Assembly (NCBI GenBank): GCA_963780755.1
Contig: CAWACX010000001.1
Location: 930,001-994,000 of the forward strand
Direction of reading: 5' to 3'
DNA length: 64,000 bases
DNA from: JALYNX01 sp963780755
GTDB taxonomy: Bacteria; Actinomycetota; Acidimicrobiia; Spongiisociales; ZC4RG35
Positions 17,552 to 23,991 of the stretch are shown one piece after another. Position 1 is the first letter of the stretch, and each line of letters begins with the position of its first letter. The position numbers and the translations under genes were made by a program. The notes beneath the pieces are model-generated. The model was not told the DNA's origin. It made no database searches and saw only the letters and a list, made by a program, of their open reading frames with translations.

Positions 17552-17661
17552 CTTGCGGAGCTTAGAAGCGGCGCCGACGGCCGCGAATCCACCTCTCGAT
17601 GTTGAGACCCCGCCGAGTGGCCGGGTTACACTCTCGGTGGGAGGCAGGAAGGGAGTGTGAG

Positions 17662-17922
17662 ATGTTCGAGGCAGTGGAGTTCATCGAGGCACCCGGTCAG
17701 CCGGAACCGAGCGAGAAGGTCCTTGGAGAGTTCTCCGAGGAGATGGAGGCGGTGCAGAGAGCTCGCGTCGCCAAGATGGAATTCGCCGGTTCTGCCTCCA
17801 AGGCCTACGCATGGTGGGTGGTCCGCCAGCAAGGCGCCAAGCTCGCCCATTTCATCGCAGACTCCAAGAGCGACAAGGAATTCGTCCTCGACCTGACCTC
17901 GGGCCAACTGATCGAGGTCTAG
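17662..17922 (+). CDS. Small conserved-looking hypothetical protein
   Basis: An 86-residue soluble protein. The start at 17662 is preceded by GGGAG (17651-17655) and, further up, by a TACACT box (17627-17632). Features are an acidic N-terminal half (SEKVLGEFSEEMEAVQRARV), a central AYAWWVVRQQGAK and a C-terminal FVLDLTSGQLIEV. It converges with the acyl-CoA ligase gene, overlapping it by 4 nt. I do not recognise the family and assign no function. Confidence 0.65.
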   Translation: MFEAVEFIEAPGQPEPSEKVLGEFSEEMEAVQRARVAKMEFAGSASKAYAWWVVRQQGAKLAHFIADSKSDKEFVLDLTSGQLIEV

Positions 17923-19532
17923 CTCTCTTCGACCAACAGGTCGGCGTACTGGTCCCTGACCACCTTTTTGTCGAACTTGCCGGTGCCGGTCTTTGGGATC
18001 TGATCGATGAAGATCACCTTGTCCGGCATCCACCATTTGGCCACCCGGTCCTCGAGGAATCCGAGCACATCGGCCTCTGAGACTTCGGCGCCCTCGAGGG
18101 GGACCACGAAAGCGGCTGGGCGCTCCTGCCACTTCAGGTGCTTGAGCCCGACCACAGTGGCTTCGGCGACCCCGGGATGAGCCATGATCGCGTTCTCCAG
18201 GTCGATCGTCGAGATCCACTCCCCGCCCGACTTGATGACATCCTTCGCTCGGTCCGTTATCCGGATGTACCCCTCGGGGGTGATCTTGGCGACGTCACCG
18301 GTGCGCAACCACCCATCCTCGAACGACTGGGCGGAACGCGGGTCGCGGTAGTACTCGGCGGCGATCCAGGGGCCCCGGATCAGCAGCTCACCAAAGGCCA
18401 CCCCGTCATGGGGCAGCTCCTCGCCGACCTCGTCGACGATCTTTATCTTGAGGCCGGCGATGGGCATCCCCGCTGTCTCCATGAAGTCGAGCTGCCTCTG
18501 CAGGTCCCACGCCTCCATCTCGGGCTTGAGGGTGGCGGTGGAGGCGACAGGGTTGGTCTCGGTCATCCCCCATCCCTGGACCACCCGGATCCCCCGCTCC
18601 ACCCAGAACCACTCGATCATCGCCCTGGGCACTGCCGAGCCCCCACAGAGGAAAGCGCGAATCGAGGAGACGTCGACGTCGGGATTGGCGTCGAGGTATT
18701 GCTTGATGCCAAGCCAGACAGTGGGGACTCCGGCGCTGAACGTGACCTTCTCGTCCTGGAAGAGCCGCACCAGGCCGTCCGGGGTCAGGTCGGGGCCGGG
18801 ATATGTGAGCTTCGCCCCTTGCGCCACCGCCATGAACGGATACCCCCAGGCCGACGCATGGAACATCGGGACCACAGGCAACACGTTGTCCGAGGCGGTC
18901 ATCGCGTAGTTGGCGAGATTGGAGATGGTGTGCAGATAGGTCGAGCGCTGGGTGTAGGCGACACCCTTGGGGTTGCCGGTGGTGCCCGAGCTGTAACAGA
19001 GCATCATCGGCGAGCGCTCGTCCAGTTCCGGCCAGGGACCATGCTCTGTCGCTTCGCCGATCAGGTCCTCATAGGCAATCGAGCCAGGGAGTGCTGGATC
19101 CGCCTCCGGTCCCATGACCACGAACGTCTCGACCGTCTTCAACTGGTCGGCCAACGGAGCCACCAACGGCACCAGGTCAGGATCGACGAACACGACCCGG
19201 TCCTCGGCATGGTTCACGATGTAAGCCATCTGATCGGCAAAGAGCCTGATGTTCACCGTGTGACAGATCCGACCGGTGTTGGCCGTGGCCCAGTACAGCT
19301 CGTGATGGCGACGGTTGTTCCAGGCGAAGGTTGCCACCGCCTCGCCGCGACCGACTCCGAGGCCCTCTAAGGCCGTGGCCAAACGGCGGACCCGCCCATC
19401 TGTCTCTCCATAGGTACTGCGCACCCGGCTCCGATCGGCCTCCACCGAAACGATCTCCTGGTCGGGGTAGAGCCAGACCGACCGGTCGTACAGCGTCGAA
19501 AGGTTGAGTGGGAAATCGTCCTGCATGTGCAT
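17919..19532 (-). CDS. Fatty-acid--CoA ligase (AMP-forming, AlkK-like)
   Basis: Activates a carboxylic acid to its acyl-CoA through an acyl-adenylate. The 537-residue protein has the P-loop-like motif YSSGTTGNPKGVAYTQRS, GWGMTETNP, the adenylate motif DGWLRTGDVAKI, and the C-terminal catalytic lysine in KTGTGKFDKK. The sequence resembles medium/long-chain AlkK-type ligases. The ATG at 19532 overlaps the stop of the PH/SHOCT gene (TGATG) and has AGGAGG 6 nt upstream. Chain-length specificity is not evident. Confidence 0.9.
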   Translation of the reverse strand: MHMQDDFPLNLSTLYDRSVWLYPDQEIVSVEADRSRVRSTYGETDGRVRRLATALEGLGVGRGEAVATFAWNNRRHHELYWATANTGRICHTVNIRLFADQMAYIVNHAEDRVVFVDPDLVPLVAPLADQLKTVETFVVMGPEADPALPGSIAYEDLIGEATEHGPWPELDERSPMMLCYSSGTTGNPKGVAYTQRSTYLHTISNLANYAMTASDNVLPVVPMFHASAWGYPFMAVAQGAKLTYPGPDLTPDGLVRLFQDEKVTFSAGVPTVWLGIKQYLDANPDVDVSSIRAFLCGGSAVPRAMIEWFWVERGIRVVQGWGMTETNPVASTATLKPEMEAWDLQRQLDFMETAGMPIAGLKIKIVDEVGEELPHDGVAFGELLIRGPWIAAEYYRDPRSAQSFEDGWLRTGDVAKITPEGYIRITDRAKDVIKSGGEWISTIDLENAIMAHPGVAEATVVGLKHLKWQERPAAFVVPLEGAEVSEADVLGFLEDRVAKWWMPDKVIFIDQIPKTGTGKFDKKVVRDQYADLLVEES

Positions 19533-20161
19533 CAGGCGCCTCCTCCCAGGAGCTTCTTCTTCTCTGCCTCGAACTCCGCATCGGTGAGCTTGTCCTCGTC
19601 GTGGAGTCGGGAGAGGGTGTCGAGTTGCTCTGCCGGGGTCGCAGTGACGACCGCCTGTGCGGCTGGGGCGGGGCCATGCCGCATCTCGGTCATCCGGACC
19701 TCCCGGGCCTCATAGATGGTCTTCTGAATCGCCTCCGGATTCGGGATATCGGTGTAACGCGACTGGCCGTGGGTGCCGGCCGACTCGATCAGCAGGTCAC
19801 CCGAGCCGAACATCCTCTCGATGACCCCCTGGTGAAAGGCGACGTCGTTGATCACCTCGAGGGGGATCTCCTTGCCGTGCTTGGAGATCAAGCCCGCCCG
19901 GTGGATCACGCGCTCATTGGTGATGACGTGTCGGGTCGTCCACCAACGGGTGAACTCGGTGATGACGATGACGAACCAGGCCACGACGAGGGCGGTGATC
20001 ACCCAGCCCTGCCCGGTGAAAGAGAAGTTGATGGCGATCCAAAGCACCAGGATGCCAACCAGGACCGTCAGCAGGCCTTCCTTGACGATCTGAAGCCAAT
20101 GAGGCTTGAACTCGGTGATGATCTGCTCACCGGGGCTGAGGAGTTTCGTCGGATATCCCAT
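19532..20161 (-). CDS. Membrane protein with bacterial PH domain and SHOCT domain
   Basis: A 209-residue protein with two adjacent membrane helices (about 30-75), followed by a bacterial PH-like domain (RHVITNERVIHRAGLISKHG ... IPLEVINDV ... GDLLIESAG). It ends in a short SHOCT motif (LDTLSRLHDEDKLTDAEFEA). The start at 20161 (MGYPTKLL) is chosen because upstream in-frame sequence is a low-complexity artefact lying in the RNA-encoding region. Function is unknown; PH/SHOCT proteins are often membrane-stress or oligomerisation factors (family knowledge). Confidence 0.82.
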   Translation of the reverse strand: MGYPTKLLSPGEQIITEFKPHWLQIVKEGLLTVLVGILVLWIAINFSFTGQGWVITALVVAWFVIVITEFTRWWTTRHVITNERVIHRAGLISKHGKEIPLEVINDVAFHQGVIERMFGSGDLLIESAGTHGQSRYTDIPNPEAIQKTIYEAREVRMTEMRHGPAPAAQAVVTATPAEQLDTLSRLHDEDKLTDAEFEAEKKKLLGGGA

Positions 20162-20284
20162 GGCGCCGAGGCTACCTCCGGACGTTCCTCCTGGCGGAGC
20201 GGATCGGGTGAGAAACCCCCCTCCCCGGCTACGCCGGTACTCCCCCCAACGCTCGCTGACCCTCGCTGGGAGGAGAAAGGGGGG

Positions 20285-20337
20285 AAAAACGAGAAGGCCC
20301 CGAGGGAGCATCGGCCGAAGCCTCAACCCTCTCGGGG
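20285..20337 (-). terminator. UUCG-capped intrinsic terminator, copy 1
   Basis: On the minus strand CCCCGAG (20337-20331 complement) pairs with CTCGGGG (complement of 20304-20298). The inner stem is capped by GGC-TTCG-GCC and followed by CTTCTCGTTTTT down to 20285. It is nearly identical in sequence and fold to copy 2, 491 bp away. Confidence 0.7.
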
Positions 20338-20642
20338 CTCTCGACCCGTGTGGTGTCAGGCCGGGGACCCAACTCCACTCGGGAGTTTCGCCGGGGCCGA
20401 AGCCTCGACGTGCGCTCACTGGACTCACTCCGATCCGGAGACCGGTGCGATCCGGTGATCGCTCCCCCCCGTTGCCAGGGAGGCTGCGGATCCGAAGATC
20501 CGCCGGCCAATTGACCGCCCGACGATCCCGAAGGATCCCCGTTCGGCCCGTCGGCCACCCGTACCGTGGGGGTTCTTCCCGGTCCGGCTTTCGCCTTTCC
20601 GTACCCACTGTCAGGGACGCCGCCGGGTCTCCCCTTTGGCGT
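20285..20642 (-). ncRNA. Candidate structured small RNA 1 (about 355 nt, minus strand)
   Basis: This lies in the 860-bp stretch (20162-21021) without a credible protein gene. A sigma-A-like promoter (TTGCCA, 17-nt spacer, TACGTT) on the minus strand predicts a start near 20642, and an intrinsic terminator ends at about 20285. The predicted RNA is rich in hairpins: GATCC-TTCG-GGATC, a CGGATC-TTC-GGATCCG stem, AACTCC/GGAGTT, and a possible closing helix between 20634-20625 (GGGGAGACCC) and 20370-20363 (GGGTCCCC). It lacks the RNase P RNA and tmRNA signatures I looked for. It is a prediction from sequence only. Confidence 0.5.
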
Positions 20643-20649
20643 GACGGGC

Positions 20650-20678
20650 AACGTAGACCGCCCCCAATGTCATGGCAA
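20650..20678 (-). promoter_or_regulatory. Predicted sigma-A promoter for candidate RNA 1
   Basis: Minus-strand -35 TTGCCA (20678-20673), 17-nt spacer and -10 TACGTT (20655-20650). A 14-bp perfect palindrome lies 4 nt upstream of the -35 box. Confidence 0.5.
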
Positions 20679-20681
20679 ACC

Positions 20682-20695
20682 CGAATAGCTATTCG
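20682..20695. repeat. 14-bp perfect palindrome beside the RNA 1 promoter
   Basis: CGAATAGCTATTCG at 20682-20695 is a loop-free perfect palindrome immediately upstream of the predicted -35 box of RNA 1. It is flanked by CGCGAAAA-type repeats (complements near 20696-20704 and 20716-20724). Its shape suits a dimeric regulator site rather than an RNA hairpin. Confidence 0.45.
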
Positions 20696-20782
20696 TTTTC
20701 GCGACCTTCGATTGCTTTTCGCGACCGGGCCGCGAGGCGTTCATCGAGCGGACACAAGAAGGCCGATCAAGCCCCGAACGCG

Positions 20783-20828
20783 AGAAAACCCCGAGGGAGC
20801 TCCGGCCGAAGCCGCAGCCCTCTCGGGG
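20783..20828 (-). terminator. UUCG-capped intrinsic terminator, copy 2
   Basis: The minus-strand stem CCCCGAG/CTCGGGG (complements of 20828-20822 and 20795-20789) continues through a GC-rich inner stem capped by GGC-TTCG-GCC and is followed by TTTTCTCG. It is nearly identical to copy 1 at 20285-20337. Confidence 0.7.
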
Positions 20829-20926
20829 CTCCCTGGTCACTCGCCGGGAAAGCGGGCCCCCGGCAGGTGACCATCCGGAGAAACCGAAGTCGCTCCTTCC
20901 CCGACCCGGGCGAACCCGTGTCGGTA
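20783..20926 (-). ncRNA. Candidate structured small RNA 2 (about 140 nt, minus strand)
   Basis: A minus-strand promoter (TTGAAA, 17-nt spacer, TACTTT) predicts a start near 20926, and a UUCG-capped terminator ends it near 20783. The body folds as successive hairpins: CCGACaCGGG-TTCG-CCCGgGTCGG; GGAG/CTCC; and a two-part stem at 20835-20872 (GGTCAC/GTGACC outside, GCCGGG/CCCGGC inside). The terminator follows. No open reading frame of note is inside. It lies divergent to the DUF2306 gene at 21022. No match to a named RNA family is recognised. Confidence 0.55.
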
Positions 20927-20932
20927 GACGGG

Positions 20933-20961
20933 AAAGTACGAAATCGGAGGAGGGATTTCAA
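20933..20961 (-). promoter_or_regulatory. Predicted sigma-A promoter for candidate RNA 2
   Basis: Minus-strand -35 TTGAAA (20961-20956), 17-nt spacer and -10 TACTTT (20938-20933), with GCGAAA motifs just upstream, as at the RNA 1 promoter. Confidence 0.55.
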
Positions 20962-21021
20962 CCCCGATCGCAGTCGAGATTTCGCGGCCTGGCGAATCTT
21001 TTCGCGGTTACTCTCGTCTCG

Positions 21022-21657
21022 ATGGCCACGCTGCGGAAACGGGTACCGGTGGCGTGGGGCACCGTCTTCTTCCTTATCACCGTGATCCTCGTTTTTGCCG
21101 CGATCCGGTTCAACAACGACGTCGAAAACATCAGTTCCGGCGAGGTGCCGGCTGTCGGTGAGTTCGATCGACGCTATGCGCTGCATCCCGCACTCGCCTA
21201 TGCACACATCCTGCCCGGCGTCATCTATTTGCTTCTCGCCCCGTTCCAGGTCTCCCGCAGGTTTCGGAATCGCCACCTGGACCTCCACCGCCGTATCGGC
21301 CGTTTTCTCGTGCCGATCGGGATCGTGACCGGGGTCTTCGCCATTGCCTTCGGGATCTTCTTCTCCTTTGGCGGGTTCGCAGAGGCGAGCGCCACCGTGG
21401 TGTTCGGCGTCTATTTCATCACCGCGTTGACCATCGCCTACCGATCGATCAAGGATGGAGACGTCGTACGACACCGCCGCTGGATGCTGCGCGCCTTCGC
21501 CGTGGGCCTGGGTGTGGGCACAATCAGGCTCTGGGTGGGTCTCTTCGAGGCCACCGGTGTGCTCACTTTCGAGGAGGCCTTCGGGATCGCGTTCTGGATC
21601 GCGTTTGCCATGCACGCCCTCGCCGCAGAGGTTTGGCTGAAGCGCCGGCCCACCTGA
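21022..21657 (+). CDS. DUF2306-type membrane protein
   Basis: A 211-residue protein with about six membrane helices. The histidine/arginine pattern typical of DUF2306 is visible: HPALAYAHILPGVIYLLLAP, FQVSRRFRNRH, LHRRIGR and RHRRWMLRAFAVG. The family is membrane-bound and of unknown function (histidines suggest haem or metal binding, but this is speculative). A TACTCT box at 21009-21014 lies 7 nt before the ATG, pointing to a leaderless transcript. The candidate RNA 2 gene is divergent. Confidence 0.82.
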   Translation: MATLRKRVPVAWGTVFFLITVILVFAAIRFNNDVENISSGEVPAVGEFDRRYALHPALAYAHILPGVIYLLLAPFQVSRRFRNRHLDLHRRIGRFLVPIGIVTGVFAIAFGIFFSFGGFAEASATVVFGVYFITALTIAYRSIKDGDVVRHRRWMLRAFAVGLGVGTIRLWVGLFEATGVLTFEEAFGIAFWIAFAMHALAAEVWLKRRPT

Positions 21658-21699
21658 CCCTCCCGGTTTCTGTCCCACCCCGTACTTACACTCGCCGGA

Positions 21700-22486
21700 G
21701 TGACCGTCGAATTGGGAATGCCCCGTCTCGAGACACTCTCCCCCAGCCGGGCTGGGGACTTCAAGACCTGCCCCCAACTATTCAAGTTCCGGGCGATCGA
21801 CCGCCTCCCGGAACCGACCTCGGTTTATCAGGCTCGGGGGACCACCGCCCATCTCGCCCTCCAGCGCCTCTTCGACCACCCGGCCGCCGACCGCTCTCCG
21901 GACCTGCTCTATGACCTGTTCCGTGACGCCTGGACCGAGCTGAGAGGCGACGACGAGTTCGAAGGCCTCTTCGAGGACACCGAGTCAGAGCGCAAGTGGG
22001 GAATGGAGTCGATGGAGTTGCTCGCCAACTACTTCGGCGTCGAGGACCCGACATCGTTCGACCCGGTCGACCGCGAGCTCGACATGCTCGAGGACCTCGA
22101 TGGCATCGTGATCCGAGGGATCCTCGACCGGATCGATCGGGACTCCGATGGTCGCCTGGTGATCACCGACTACAAGACGGGCAAGGCCCCACCCGAGCGA
22201 TATGCCCTGCCCGCCTTCTTCGCGCTCAAGATCTATGCCCTCCTCGATCCGACGGAGGACGGGTGAGACCCCCAAGGAGCTCCGCCTTCTCTATCTGAAC
22301 GGGCCCGCCGAGTACCGGCTCGCGATCGACGACCGCCAACTCGACGCCATGGATGGCCAGCTCAGGGCCTTGTGGAACGCAATCGACCGGGCCATGTCTT
22401 CGGACCGCTACCCCACCCGGCCGGGCCGCCTCTGCGACTGGTGCTCTTTCAAGGAGATCTGTCCGGCATTCGCCGATCCGAACTAA
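21700..22486 (+). CDS. RecB/Cas4-like PD-(D/E)XK nuclease (one frameshift)
   Basis: Corrected for one extra base (about 22240-22260) the product is 261 aa. It has LSPSRAGDFKTCPQLFKFR at the N-terminus (first Fe-S cysteine), GTTAHLALQRLF, the nuclease core IRGILDRIDR and VITDYKTGKAP. In the second frame follow ETPKELRLLYLNG and a C-terminal cysteine cluster CDWCSFKEICPAF. This is the RecB-family exonuclease found near adnAB in actinobacteria, probably an iron-sulfur nuclease. The GTG at 21700 is 7 nt after a TACACT box (leaderless). The end overlaps gdh by 4 nt. Confidence 0.85.
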
Positions 22487-23775
22487 GGGAAGATCCCCCG
22501 CACCAACTTGGCGTCAGCGACCTTGCGGATCCCCTTGATCAATGCCGCAGTCCGCATGTCGACCTTTTCGCTGAGTGTGATGTTGTGCACGTCGCTGAAG
22601 GCACGGGTCATGATCTCGCGGAGTCGGGCCACCACCTCGTTCTCGGTCCAGAAGTACTTCTGGACGTCCTGCACCCATTCGAAGTACGACACCGTCACGC
22701 CCCCGGCGTTGGCGAGGATGTCGGGGACCATGAAGACGCCCTTGGCCCGGAGCAGGTCGTCGGCTTCCAGAGTGGTCGGGCCGTTTGCCCCTTCGATGAT
22801 CAGCTTCGCCTGGATCCGATCCGCGTTGTCCGCCCTGATCACGTTCTGGATCGCCGCCGGGACCAGGACGTCGACCGGCAACTCGAAAATGGCATCTCCC
22901 TCGATGTGGTCGGCATCGGGGTAGCCCTCGAGGAACCGGTTCTCGTCCACCCACTTGGTGACGGCGTCGATCTCGAGCCCGTCCGGGTTGTACACGGCTC
23001 CTGAGATGTCGGAGACCGCCACGACCTTGGTCCCCATCTGCTGGCCCGCGATGGCGGCATAACGCCCCACGTTCCCGAAACCGTGAATGGCAACCGTTGC
23101 CCCGTTGGGGTCGAGCTCCACGGCGGCCGCCGCCTGGGGGAGGAGGAACATGAGCCCGCGCCCCGTTGCCTCGCGGCGCGCGATGCTCCCACCGAGGGCT
23201 GGGGGCTTCCCGGTGACGACGGCTGGGACCGCATGGCCGACGTGCTGGGAATAGGTGTCCATCAGCCAGGCCATGACTTGCTCGTTGGTCCCCAGGTCGG
23301 GTGCCGGAATGTCGGTGTCTGGGCCGATGACGTTGATGATCTCCATCGTGAAACGGCGGGTCACCCGCTGCAGCTCGGCCCTGGACAGCTCCATCGGGTC
23401 GAGCCGGACCCCACCCTTGGCCCCCCCGAATGGGAGGCCCACGATGGAGCACTTCCAGGTCATGAGCATGGCGAGAGCGGCGACCTCTCCGAGATCGACA
23501 TCGGGGGCAAAGCGGATTCCGCCCTTGGTCGGGCCCATCGTGGTCAGATGTTGGACCCGATAGCCGAAGAGGGTCTCCACCTCCGAATAGTTGTCATGGC
23601 GGAAGGGAAAGCTGACCACCGTCGCCTTCTGCGGGACCCGGAGCCGGTCGGCGACGTTGTCGTCGAGACCCATCAAGCGCGCCACCCGGTCGAACTGACC
23701 CACGGCCTCGTGGTACATCGGTGAGTCGAACTCGTGCTGGGCGACTTTCGAGGCGTCGGGCTTGGTTGCGGTCAT
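22483..23775 (-). CDS. gdhA: Glutamate dehydrogenase (Glu/Leu/Phe/Val family)
   Basis: Oxidatively deaminates glutamate (or the reverse) with NAD(P). The 430-residue protein has GPTKGGIRFAPDVDLGEV, the catalytic-lysine motif LPFGGAKGGVRLDP, the Rossmann motif IHGFGNVGRYAA, and ANAGGVTVSYFEWVQD. I use the ATG at 23775, preceded by GAGGCGAGG, rather than the ATG at 23787 that overlaps a TAGGAT box. Cofactor preference cannot be read confidently. The gene is divergent from the adnAB operon. Confidence 0.93.
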   Translation of the reverse strand: MTATKPDASKVAQHEFDSPMYHEAVGQFDRVARLMGLDDNVADRLRVPQKATVVSFPFRHDNYSEVETLFGYRVQHLTTMGPTKGGIRFAPDVDLGEVAALAMLMTWKCSIVGLPFGGAKGGVRLDPMELSRAELQRVTRRFTMEIINVIGPDTDIPAPDLGTNEQVMAWLMDTYSQHVGHAVPAVVTGKPPALGGSIARREATGRGLMFLLPQAAAAVELDPNGATVAIHGFGNVGRYAAIAGQQMGTKVVAVSDISGAVYNPDGLEIDAVTKWVDENRFLEGYPDADHIEGDAIFELPVDVLVPAAIQNVIRADNADRIQAKLIIEGANGPTTLEADDLLRAKGVFMVPDILANAGGVTVSYFEWVQDVQKYFWTENEVVARLREIMTRAFSDVHNITLSEKVDMRTAALIKGIRKVADAKLVRGIFP

Positions 23776-23847
23776 ACCTCGCCTCATCCTAAGCCGGAAG
23801 CCGGGGTCGGAGACTTTCTGTCACACCCAATGCTTAGCGTGACCTGA

Positions 23848-23991
23848 ATGAACACTTGCACCACATCCAGTCGACGAGACAATGAACTTCTGGCCGATCC
23901 GTTCCAGGACCCGGTTGCCTACCTGGCGAGCCTCGGGATCGAAGCCGATCTCGTCGAGTGGTGGCCACCCGGCCTCACCTCGGCCGCTTGA
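23848..23991 (+). CDS. 47-aa leader/small protein upstream of adnA
   Basis: A short reading frame with protein-like composition, DPVAYLASLGIEADLVEWW in its second half. A TAGCGT box at 23835-23840 leaves exactly 7 nt before the ATG, matching the leaderless pattern of this genome. Its TGA (23989-23991) overlaps a TTG (23988) in the adnA frame, so translation of this peptide probably delivers ribosomes to adnA. It could instead be the frameshifted true N-terminus of AdnA. No known function. Confidence 0.5.
   Translation: MNTCTTSSRRDNELLADPFQDPVAYLASLGIEADLVEWWPPGLTSAA

Noticed and set aside
20345..20640. Possible c-di-AMP (ydaO-type) riboswitch on the plus strand
   Set aside because: The stretch GGGGACCCAAC ... 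GGGGCCGAA looks like part of it, but the downstream conserved block and a fitting target gene are not found.
20285..20642. RNase P RNA or tmRNA
   Set aside because: The conserved cores and ends of these RNAs (for example the GGAACGTCC and AGAACCCGG-type blocks, or a tRNA-Ala-like end) are not visible.
20229..20651. 140-codon minus-strand frame in the gene-free region
   Set aside because: It is low complexity (Gly, Pro, Ser, Arg) with no family resemblance, and it falls on the predicted small-RNA hairpins.
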